A DNA stretch of 5,180 nucleotides from Pelomonas sp052436255 (GCA_052436255.1 JBQVNP010000230.1:1-5180), one strand, 5' to 3'. Numbered from the stretch's first letter, positions 1 through 4,428 are shown. A program made the numbers and translations. The notes: a model not told the origin generated them from the letters alone.

Positions 1-317
1 GCCAGCGGCACGCCATCGGGCGCGGGCTCGGCGGATTCGCGCGACAGCAAGGTGTCGTCGAAGGCGGTGCCCAACTCGTCCTGCAGGCGCGCCAGTGCAG
101 CGTCGGCCCAGTCCATCGCCTCGCGGCGGGCGCCGTCGGCACGGCCGGCGGCTGGTGGCGTGGCCAGCACCTGCGACAGCCCGATGGCATCGGCCCAGCC
201 CAGCCAGCCGCCCAGGCGCTCGGCCACCGGCGCCGCAGGCGGTGCGGCCACGCCCCATTGCAGCAGCAGCCGGGCCAGGGGCTCGGCGGCGGTGGTCTGC
301 GGGAGGGGCGTTTGCAT
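1..317 (-). CDS. DUF3348-like protein, N-terminal part (runs off the window)
   Basis: An open minus-strand frame starts at an ATG at 317-315 and continues without a stop to the window edge, giving about 105 residues; the C-terminus lies outside. The product begins MQTPLPQTTAAEPLARLLLQ and contains a segment ERLGGWLGWADAIGLSQVL at about residues 34-52. That matches the pattern I recall for the DUF3348 family of Burkholderiales, in which an N-terminal RLL segment is followed by QWLGWTDAIALS. An acidic, Ala-rich helix follows (AMDWADAALARLQDELG). There is no signal peptide or obvious membrane segment, and the function is unknown. As I recall, related genes often head clusters with DUF802, DUF2894 and OmpA-like proteins; downstream genes would lie to the left of this window. 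The ribosome binding site is weak. An upstream in-frame TTG at 332-330 is possible, but the ATG is preferred. The family call comes from memory and was not searched. Confidence 0.75.
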   Translation of the reverse strand, partial: MQTPLPQTTAAEPLARLLLQWGVAAPPAAPVAERLGGWLGWADAIGLSQVLATPPAAGRADGARREAMDWADAALARLQDELGTAFDDTLLSRESAEPAPDGVPL

Positions 318-406
318 GATGCGGCCGCGCAAGGAAAAAGGGCGAGAGTTTAAAGACCCCCGATCACAAGCGCCCTCCCGCCCGGCGCACGCGACACTCC
401 CGGCCC
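318..406. promoter_or_regulatory. Divergent intergenic region between the DUF3348-like and aldolase-like genes
   Basis: These 89 bases separate two divergently transcribed genes, so promoters for both should lie here. The only AT-rich patch is around 332-357, containing aaggaaaaagg and gtttaaaga. TTTAAA at 351-356 is self-complementary and could serve as a poor -10 in either direction. No convincing -35 box or strong Shine-Dalgarno is visible on either side. The assignment rests mainly on gene orientation. Confidence 0.35.
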
Positions 407-1522
407 ATGGCCACGTCCTATTCCAACGTCACCCCCAGCGCCGACATCGAGTTGCGCAAGCGCTGCACCCGCTGGCTCCATGGCCACCGGCCGCAGCTGT
501 CCATGCGCGAGTCACTGTTGGCCCTGGCCGAACTGCCCGAAGCCGAGCTGCCGCTGGACATCTACGGCCAGGGCCAGGCCATCCAGGCGCTGGAGGCCGA
601 GGTGGCCGCGCTGCTCGGCAAGCCGGCCGCGCGCTTCATGCACAAGGGCGTGGCCGCCCAGCTGGCCGCGCTGCGCGTGCACTGCGGCGACGGCGACGGG
701 CCGGTGGCCCTGCATCCGCAAAGCCATATCGCCATCGACGAGGCCGAGGCCTTCGAGAAGCTGATGGGACTGCGTGGTTTGCGCATCGGCAGCACGGACC
801 GGCCCACCCACATCGAGGACTTGATGGCCCAGCCGGAGCATCCGGCCGTCGTCACCGTCGAGCTGCCGCTACGCCGCGGCGGCTATGTTCTGCCCGACTG
901 GGACGACCTGGTCGTCCTCAGCGGCTGGAGCCGCACCGCGCGCGTGCCGCTGCACTTCGACGGCGCCCGGCTCTGGGAGGCCTCGGCCCACTACGGCCGG
1001 CCGCTGGCCGAGATCGCCGCCCTGGCCGACTCGGTCTACGTGTCCTTCTACAAGGGCCTGGGTGGCCTGGCCGGCTGCGTGCTGGCGGGCAGCGAGGATT
1101 TCATTGCGCAGGTCGCACCCTGGCAGACGCGACTGGGCGGTAACGTCTTCACGCTATATCCCTTCGTGCTGAGCGCGCTGCAGGGCCTGCGCACGCAGCT
1201 GCCGCGCATGCCCGCCTACCGCGAGCGCGCCCGCACATTGGCGGCGCTCCTGGGCAAACAGCCGGGCTGGCGCGTGGCGCCTGAGCCGCCGCAGGTCAAC
1301 GCCTTCCAGCTGCACCTGCCCGCAGGCCCGGAGGCGCTGCGCCAGGGCCTGCTGGCGGTGGCGCGGGAGGAAGGCTTCTGGCTGGGCGCGCGGGCGGTGG
1401 GCTCGCATGTCGTCGAGGGCGGCGCCATGGTCGAGATCGTCATTGGCGACGCCGCCGACGGCTGGCGTGACGCCGAGGCGGTGGGCGCCCTTGAGCGCGC
1501 CGTGGCTTTGGCTGCGGGCTGA
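407..1522 (+). CDS. PLP-dependent threonine aldolase / beta-eliminating lyase family protein
   Basis: This 371-aa protein of the aromatic amino acid beta-eliminating lyase/threonine aldolase fold (fold-type I) is predicted cytoplasmic. The likely Schiff-base lysine is K216 in SFYKGLGG, matching SKGLG of LtaE. D185-R188 in LHFDGARLW matches the LHVDGAR that contacts the cofactor ring. The D-to-K spacing is 31 residues, as I recall for E. coli LtaE (D168, K199). DIYGQ (51-55) and SHIAIDE (H107) match the DVYG and active-site histidine regions. Two motifs deviate: the usual N-terminal SDTVT is absent, and the phosphate-binding PTGT/PSGT loop is replaced by MHKGV (78-82). Family enzymes usually cleave threonine to glycine and acetaldehyde, but the altered loop makes the substrate uncertain. 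The ATG at 407 follows 89 bases of divergent intergenic DNA without a clear Shine-Dalgarno. The gene is monocistronic here and converges on infA. The fold is secure; the substrate is not. Confidence 0.85.
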   Translation: MATSYSNVTPSADIELRKRCTRWLHGHRPQLSMRESLLALAELPEAELPLDIYGQGQAIQALEAEVAALLGKPAARFMHKGVAAQLAALRVHCGDGDGPVALHPQSHIAIDEAEAFEKLMGLRGLRIGSTDRPTHIEDLMAQPEHPAVVTVELPLRRGGYVLPDWDDLVVLSGWSRTARVPLHFDGARLWEASAHYGRPLAEIAALADSVYVSFYKGLGGLAGCVLAGSEDFIAQVAPWQTRLGGNVFTLYPFVLSALQGLRTQLPRMPAYRERARTLAALLGKQPGWRVAPEPPQVNAFQLHLPAGPEALRQGLLAVAREEGFWLGARAVGSHVVEGGAMVEIVIGDAADGWRDAEAVGALERAVALAAG

Positions 1523-1556
1523 GTCGGCGCGGCGTTGAATGCGTCCGCCAAAAGCA

Positions 1557-1588
1557 ATCGGCCGCCAGGCAAAGCCAGGGCGGCCGAT
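1557..1588 (-). terminator. Shared terminator hairpin between convergent genes
   Basis: A perfect 10-bp inverted repeat has ATCGGCCGCC at 1557-1566 and GGCGGCCGAT at 1579-1588. Inside the 12-base loop lies a nested GGC-AAA-GCC. On the minus strand the stem is followed at once by TGCTTTTGG, a short T-rich tail as in Rho-independent terminators, so the best assignment is termination of the leftward csp-hypothetical-infA transcripts. On the plus strand no T-run follows, but the same hairpin lies 34 bases past the aldolase-like stop and may help end that transcript as well. Confidence 0.7.
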
Positions 1589-1620
1589 CGAAGGATCAGC
1601 TGCAGGTGAGCTTAAGAGGC

Positions 1621-1887
1621 TCAGCGGCGCTGCTGGCTGCCACCACCGGACGGCGGCGGACCGCGGCGTTCCAGGTGACGGAAGGTGATGCGGCCCTTGC
1701 TCAGGTCATAGGGCGACATCTCCAGCGACACGTTGTCGCCGGCCAGGATGCGGATGTGATGCTTGCGCATCTTGCCGCCCGTGTAGGCGATGACCTTGTG
1801 GCCATTCGACAGCGTCACGCGAAAGCGCGAGTCGGGCAGGATTTCATCCACGACGCCTTGCATCTCAATCAGTTCTTCTTTGGCCAA
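1621..1887 (-). CDS. infA: Translation initiation factor IF-1 with C-terminal extension
   Basis: This 88-aa protein binds the 30S A site and works with IF-2 and IF-3 during initiation. Residues 1-70 align almost end to end with E. coli IF-1: MAKEELIEMQGVV, NGHKVIAYTGGKMRKHHIRIL (28-48), then PYDLSKGRITFR (59-70), forming an S1-type OB fold. E. coli IF-1 ends near residue 72, whereas this one carries a tail of about 16 residues, rich in Arg, Gly, Pro and Gln, ending PPPSGGGSQQRR. As I recall, this longer type occurs in Burkholderiales as a second infA outside the ribosomal protein operon. The start is the TTG at 1887-1885: it restores the family N-terminus MAKEE and is preceded by GGAG with an 8-base spacer. 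An in-frame ATG at 1929 would add a non-family N-terminus. It lies 84 bases downstream of the hypothetical gene, probably in the csp transcript. Confidence 0.96.
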   Translation of the reverse strand: MAKEELIEMQGVVDEILPDSRFRVTLSNGHKVIAYTGGKMRKHHIRILAGDNVSLEMSPYDLSKGRITFRHLERRGPPPSGGGSQQRR

Positions 1888-1905
1888 GTGTTGGGCTCCG
1901 TTGCG
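1888..1905 (-). promoter_or_regulatory. Shine-Dalgarno that fixes the TTG start of infA
   Basis: Read on the minus strand, the bases before the TTG are ACGGAGCCCAACAC. The GGAG core with an 8-base spacer is the best ribosome binding site near any candidate start of this gene. It supports TTG over the upstream in-frame ATG at 1929. The rest of the intergenic leader holds GC-rich inverted repeats, for example GCACG/CGTGC at 1926-1930 and 1935-1939. Confidence 0.65.
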
Positions 1906-1971
1906 AAAGTTGGACGAGAGGCCGAGCACGTGGCCGTGCCGGCTGTTGATGCGGCCTCAAGCCGCTAGCGC

Positions 1972-2196
1972 TCAATGGCAGCGCGCCCAGGCCAGGCCTT
2001 CGGCCTGCGCATAGCGCAAGGCTGCCTGCGGGCTGATGAACTGCGGCGTGAAACGCATGACGCGGTCCACGCTGGCCATGCCACGGCCGGATCGGATCGA
2101 GACGAGGGCGTCAAAGCCGCCACCATCGCGTGCCTGGGTCATCGGCGAGACGACGAATCGTCCCACCTCGATATTGTTATTGTTGTTCTGAAGCAT
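1972..2196 (-). CDS. Hypothetical protein between the cold-shock and IF-1 genes
   Basis: This 74-aa protein has no membrane segment, signal peptide or catalytic motif that I can name. It opens with a run of five asparagines (residues 4-8), then VGRFVVSPMTQARDGGGFDA, then a basic strand VSIRSGRGMASVDRVMRFTP (32-51), and ends with an amphipathic segment SPQAALRYAQAEGLAWARCH. The layout looks like a small beta domain followed by one helix. I recall similar small hypothetical proteins in Burkholderiales with SIRSGRG and a terminal A-x-x-Y-A-x-x-xGLAW motif, so I expect it to be conserved, but I cannot name a family. The ATG at 2196 is preceded by an A-rich stretch (ACAACAAGAAAAACAAC) and not by a clear Shine-Dalgarno. 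It lies 102 bases after csp, behind a terminator-like hairpin, and 84 bases before infA. Its position suggests a role in cold adaptation or translation; this is inference from context only. Confidence 0.8.
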   Translation of the reverse strand: MLQNNNNNIEVGRFVVSPMTQARDGGGFDALVSIRSGRGMASVDRVMRFTPQFISPQAALRYAQAEGLAWARCH

Positions 2197-2213
2197 GTTG
2201 TTTTTCTTGTTGT

Positions 2214-2238
2214 AAAACCGGACCGGCGGAAGCCGGCC
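2214..2238 (-). terminator. Terminator or attenuator hairpin after the cold-shock gene
   Basis: On the minus strand GGCCGGC (2238-2232) pairs with GCCGGTC (2227-2221) across a TTCC loop, giving 7 pairs including one G-U. Three bases later comes TTTT (2217-2214). This looks like an intrinsic terminator between csp and the hypothetical gene. Read-through would give a longer csp-hypothetical-infA transcript, so it may set a high csp to low infA ratio. The three-base gap and short T-run suggest only partial termination. Confidence 0.5.
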
Positions 2239-2247
2239 GCGGCGTAC

Positions 2248-2269
2248 GTGGGCGTTTGCGTTCGCCCAC
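2248..2269 (-). other. Second hairpin in the csp 3' region
   Basis: GTGGGCG at 2248-2254 and CGCCCAC at 2263-2269 form a perfect 7-bp stem with an 8-base loop, 29 bases past the csp stop codon. No T-run follows it. It most likely protects the csp mRNA 3' end or acts together with the terminator hairpin just beyond it. Confidence 0.45.
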
Positions 2270-2298
2270 CGGCGCCACCAGGGCGCCTGCGGTACTGG

Positions 2299-2511
2299 TT
2301 AGAGCGAACGGATGTTCGAGGCCTGGGGGCCCTTGGCGCCTTGCGTGGACTCGAACGAGACCTTGGCGCCTTCGGCCAGCGAGCGGAAGCCGCCGCCGTT
2401 CTTGATTTCGCTGTGATGAGCGAAGAGGTCCTTGCCGCCGCTGTCAGGCGTGATGAAGCCGAAGCCCTTGCCGTCGTCGAACCATTTCACGGTGCCGGTT
2501 TCTGTAGTCAT
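2299..2511 (-). CDS. cspA: Cold-shock protein, CspA family
   Basis: This 70-aa single cold-shock domain is a cytoplasmic OB-fold RNA/single-stranded DNA chaperone that melts secondary structure in mRNA. RNP1 is KGFGFI at residues 15-20 and RNP2 is LFAHHS at 29-34. W10, F11, F17, F19 and F30 supply the aromatic nucleic-acid surface. The C-terminus GPQASNIRSL is typical of the family. The start MTTETGTVKWF at 2511 gives normal family length; an in-frame ATG at 2595 would add 28 residues that resemble no cold-shock protein and is rejected. A good Shine-Dalgarno, AAAGGAAC, lies just upstream but inside a small hairpin. It is probably the first gene of a leftward unit with the hypothetical gene and infA. 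A bacterium of this group usually has several csp paralogues, so the exact symbol is uncertain; the family is not. Confidence 0.97.
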   Translation of the reverse strand: MTTETGTVKWFDDGKGFGFITPDSGGKDLFAHHSEIKNGGGFRSLAEGAKVSFESTQGAKGPQASNIRSL

Positions 2512-2516
2512 GGGTG

Positions 2517-2529
2517 TTCCTTTGAGGAA
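2517..2529 (-). promoter_or_regulatory. csp ribosome binding site inside a 5-bp hairpin
   Basis: On the minus strand the sequence TTCCT-CAA-AGGAA is a perfect 5-bp inverted repeat with a 3-base loop. Its 3' arm, AGGAA, is the Shine-Dalgarno, 5 bases before the ATG at 2511. The stem has three A-U and two G-C pairs, so it is weak and could open easily. This is a possible control point for translation. Confidence 0.55.
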
Positions 2530-2554
2530 AGTAGAGATGGAAGAAAACCCTCTG

Positions 2555-2684
2555 ACGGCGTCATGCCGTGCAGAGACAGAAACACTCAAGAACACTCACC
2601 GGGAGTTGCTGAAGCGAGCCGCTCGCAAGAAGGGCCAGGGGGTGGCCAGCGGGGCTGCAGATAAGACCTTGAGGAAACGGTCTT
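2555..2684 (-). promoter_or_regulatory. Structured 5' leader of the csp mRNA
   Basis: The leader holds four short perfect inverted repeats in a row: ACGGC/GCCGT (2555-2559 and 2565-2569), GCGAG/CTCGC (2614-2618 and 2622-2626), GGCCA/TGGCC (2633-2637 and 2643-2647) and AAGACC/GGTCTT (2663-2668 and 2679-2684). The last encloses a 10-base loop that reads GTTTCCTCAA on the minus strand, a near copy of the ribosome-binding-site hairpin sequence. Long structured leaders are well known for cspA-type mRNAs. No protein-coding signal is seen here. Confidence 0.45.
2581..2598 (-). repeat. Two 8-base direct repeats in the csp leader
   Basis: AACACTCA occurs exactly twice, at 2581-2588 and 2591-2598. It reads TGAGTGTT on the transcribed strand, with a 10-base period. 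The spacing equals about one helical turn, so it could be a protein site in DNA, or a repeated single-stranded RNA element. Confidence 0.5.
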
Positions 2685-2702
2685 GCGCGAATCTATGCCT
2701 GG

Positions 2703-2711
2703 AATGTAGCA
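2703..2711 (-). promoter_or_regulatory. Candidate extended -10 promoter for csp
   Basis: On the minus strand this reads TGCTACATT, a TGn extended -10 followed by TACATT (four of six consensus bases). No clear -35 is visible, as is allowed for extended -10 promoters. Transcription would begin near 2696 and give a leader of about 185 bases. It is weak evidence alone, but the best placed candidate. Confidence 0.35.
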
Positions 2712-2779
2712 CGGGCGCCCCATGGCCTTTGCAGGCGGAGGGGATGAGGGTCTGTAGGAGGCGGCGTTAGGTCACGGTT

Positions 2780-2796
2780 GCGCCGCAAATCGGCGC
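2780..2796 (-). terminator. Hairpin directly after the phospholipase-like gene
   Basis: GCGCCG at 2780-2785 and CGGCGC at 2791-2796 form a perfect 6-bp stem with a CAAAT loop (ATTTG on the minus strand), one base past the stop codon. No T-run follows, so this is a weak intrinsic terminator or an mRNA 3' stabiliser. It separates the leftward phospholipase-like gene from csp. Confidence 0.4.
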
Positions 2797-2797
2797 G

Positions 2798-4086
2798 TCA
2801 GAGCTGCGCGTGCAGCACCGACGCCGCGCGCTCCAGCAGCCGCTCGGTCCAGGGGCGGTCGCGCCACGCCTCGGGCGTGATGCGCCGCGCCTTCGCCCAG
2901 TCCGCCTCGAAGACCCGCTGCTGGCTGCGGCCGAACTCGGCGTTCAGCACATTCAGGTTGGCCTCGTCATTGAGGCGGAAGGACCGGTTGTCGAAATTGG
3001 TCGAACCCACCGACGAGAAGATGCCGTCCACGACGATGCCCTTCACATGGAACATCGTCGGCTGGTACTCGGCGAACTCGATGCCGGCGTCCAGCATCGG
3101 GCCCCAGCTGCCGCGCGATGCGTGCCGCACCACCTCCGCATCGATGTGCCCGCTGGGCGTCAGCACGCGGATCTTCACGCCGCGCTTGGCCGCGTCGACC
3201 AGCGTCCTGATCGTCAGCTCATCCGGCACGAAATAGGCGTTCGACAGATCGATGCTCTTGCGTGCGGCCGTGATGGCCAGCAGGTACATCAGCTGCATGC
3301 TCTCACTGCCGCCGCTGGGCGAGCTGCTGAACATCTGCGCGTCGTAGGCGCCGGCCGGCTGCAACGCCGGGAAATAGGACTCGCCGTGCAGCACCTTGCC
3401 GGTGGCGCGCATCCAGTTGTCCAGGAATACCGACTGCATCTGCGCCACCACCGGGCCCTGCACGCGGTAGTGCGTGTCGCGCCACTCCGTCTTGTCACGC
3501 GCGTTGCCGCGCCACTCGTCCGCGATGCCCACGCCGCCGGTGAAGCCCAGGCGCCCGTCAACGATCAGCAGCTTGCGGTGGGTGCGGTTGTTCATCTGGC
3601 GCCAGTTGCCAAAGGCCGGCTCGTGGAAGCGCACGCATTCGACGCCGGCCGCCTCATCTGCTCCACCAGCGCCGCGTCCATCTTCAGGCTGCCCACCCAG
3701 TCCAGCAGCACATGCACCTTGACGCCCGCGCGGGCGCGCTCCGACAGCGCCTCGACAAACTCGCGGCCGATGCTGCCCGACCAGTAGATATAAGTTTCGA
3801 ACGTGATCGTGCTCTTGGCCGAGCGGATGGCCGCCAGCATCGGCGGGAAGATCTGGTCGCCGTTGAGCAGCGTCTCCACCTGGTTGCCGGGCACGATCTG
3901 CGGGCCGAGCAAGGCGCCCAGCGCGCGGCGGAACTCCACGTCGTCGGTCTCGTACAGCTTGGGCAGCTGGTGTTCGATCTTCTTTTCCTGGCCGGCCAGG
4001 TTTTGATAGACGAACACGCCCAGCAGCGTCAGCGCCAGCGTGGCGAGTGCGACCGCCAGATAGGAAGACTTGCTGCCCTTGCGCAT
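2798..4086 (-). pseudogene. Frameshifted phospholipase D / cardiolipin synthase-type membrane protein
   Basis: Two adjacent frames form one 429-residue protein if one base is restored near 3652. The N-terminal frame starts at ATG 4086, has one membrane segment (about residues 9-27, YLAVALATLALTLLGVFV), and continues through FETYIYWSGSIGREFVEAL and VKVHVLLDWVGS to VEQM (144). The second frame resumes with AAGVECVRFHEPAFGNW. Both HKD motifs are intact: HRKLLIVD (rebuilt H170, K172, D177) and HVKGIVVDG with GSTN (H347, K349, D354). Two HKD half-sites make one active site; the family includes cardiolipin synthases (ClsA/ClsB), which join phosphatidylglycerol to a second phospholipid at the inner membrane. 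Length is near ClsB (about 413 aa). In the raw sequence the upstream frame runs on to a stop at 3592, giving an inactive half. Without the shift, the second half could only start at a GTG at 3634. The decay looks recent or is a sequence error. Confidence 0.85.
3650..3657 (-). other. Frameshift site in the phospholipase-like gene
   Basis: On the minus strand the sequence is CAG ATG AGG CGG CCG GC. The family-like reading is ATG AGn GCG GCC GGC (M-R/S-A-A-G), which needs one more base after AG, most simply a third G. The coding lengths on both sides add to exactly 430 codons once one base is added. No canonical X-XXY-YYZ slippery heptamer is present. Confidence 0.85.
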
Positions 4087-4249
4087 GGATGAGTCCGCAA
4101 AACGGCCCGCCTTGAGGGGCGGGCGGGGGAACAGCCGACGGCGATGAACCGCGCGTCGACCTGGTTTGGCGAAGCCGGCAACTTGGCGGCTTCTGTGAGC
4201 TGATATTAGGAACGAAACGTTGGGGGCTTCGTAGGCCGGGGCGCCGCGA
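4087..4249. other. Non-coding stretch upstream of the phospholipase-like gene
   Basis: No reading frame here looks like a real protein. It holds two perfect 7-bp inverted repeats (4105-4124, listed separately, and GAAGCCG/CGGCTTC at 4171-4177 and 4187-4193). There is also a short AT-rich patch around 4200-4218 that reads TTTCGTTCCTAATATCAG on the minus strand. TAATAT could be a -10 for the phospholipase-like gene, but no matching -35 is seen. Confidence 0.4.
4099..4124 (-). terminator. Terminator-like hairpin just before the phospholipase-like start codon
   Basis: GCCCGCC (4105-4111) and GGCGGGC (4118-4124) form a perfect 7-bp GC stem with a 6-base loop. On the minus strand it is followed by CG and then TTTT (4102-4099). 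The T-run ends 12 bases before the ATG at 4086. It could end transcription from the toxin-antitoxin side or act as an attenuator in the phospholipase leader. Confidence 0.5.
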
Positions 4250-4402
4250 TCAGTGGTGGTGCAAGCCGTCCGCTGCGCGGCGCATGCTGAACCAGTCCCA
4301 GACTGGACGGCCAACCATGCAAGCCCTGAACCCTTGAGCGGCACGAACCCGGAGGGCGCGGTGGACGTCATCGGGCAGGTTGCGCACGGTCAGCATGGCC
4401 AT
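4250..4402 (-). pseudogene. Truncated ribbon-helix-helix antitoxin (FitA/VapB type) remnant
   Basis: The frame opens at ATG 4402 with MAMLTVRNLPDDVHRALRVR, followed by AAQ. This is the beta strand and first helix typical of FitA-like antitoxins (usual pattern M-x-x-LTVRNLPDEVHRALRVRAAQHGRS, about 80 residues). After residue 23 the similarity ends abruptly. The frame continues with GFRACMVGRPVWDWFSMRR to a stop at 4250, 50 residues in all. Neither other forward frame restores the second helix or the toxin-binding tail, and no partner toxin follows. The ribbon-helix-helix fold needs the second helix, so this peptide should not dimerise or bind DNA normally. A perfect palindrome upstream (4419-4428) looks like its old operator. 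It is probably the stump of a second toxin-antitoxin locus, cut by deletion or by insertion of other DNA. Confidence 0.65.
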
Positions 4403-4418
4403 GGCGGCTGCTCGGGAG

Positions 4419-4428
4419 TTGCATGCAA
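4419..4428. promoter_or_regulatory. Palindrome upstream of the antitoxin remnant
   Basis: TTGCATGCAA is a perfect 10-base palindrome, 16 bases before the ATG of the remnant. A further TGCA lies next to it at 4433-4436, so TGCA occurs at regular short intervals. Ribbon-helix-helix antitoxins repress their own promoters through such sites, so this is a likely relic operator. Confidence 0.45.

Noticed and set aside
52..1143. Long plus-strand open frame ahead of and across the aldolase-like gene
   Set aside because: Its product is Arg/Ala/Pro-rich low-complexity sequence without any family motif. It lies out of frame with the PLP enzyme and antisense to the DUF3348-like gene. It is a GC-rich shadow frame.
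1888..1929. IF-1 starting at the ATG at 1929 (14 additional residues)
   Set aside because: The added residues MLGLSSNFRNGAQH are unlike any IF-1, and the TTG at 1887 has its own GGAG and restores MAKEE.
2512..2595. Cold-shock protein starting at the ATG at 2595 (28 additional residues)
   Set aside because: The extension is not cold-shock-domain-like, lies in the structured leader, and the ATG at 2511 has a good Shine-Dalgarno and gives the standard 70-aa length.
3650..3657. Programmed -1 ribosomal frameshifting as the normal way to make the phospholipase-like protein
   Set aside because: No canonical slippery heptamer, and bacterial two-HKD enzymes of this kind are normally single continuous frames; a deletion or sequence error is more likely.
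2810..3787. Plus-strand open frame of 325 codons antisense to the phospholipase-like gene
   Set aside because: It is rich in His, Arg, Ala and Val from reversed GC-rich codons and has no recognisable domain. The minus strand carries both HKD motifs.
4171..4193. GAAGCCG/CGGCTTC inverted repeat as a terminator
   Set aside because: The stem is 7 bp but no T-run follows on either strand and no gene ends beside it. It remains an unexplained repeat.
4087..4371. Upstream extension of the phospholipase-like frame to an ATG at 4371
   Set aside because: The additional 95 residues look random, run through the terminator-like hairpin and overlap the antitoxin remnant. MRKGSKSSYLAV followed by a membrane segment is a natural N-terminus.
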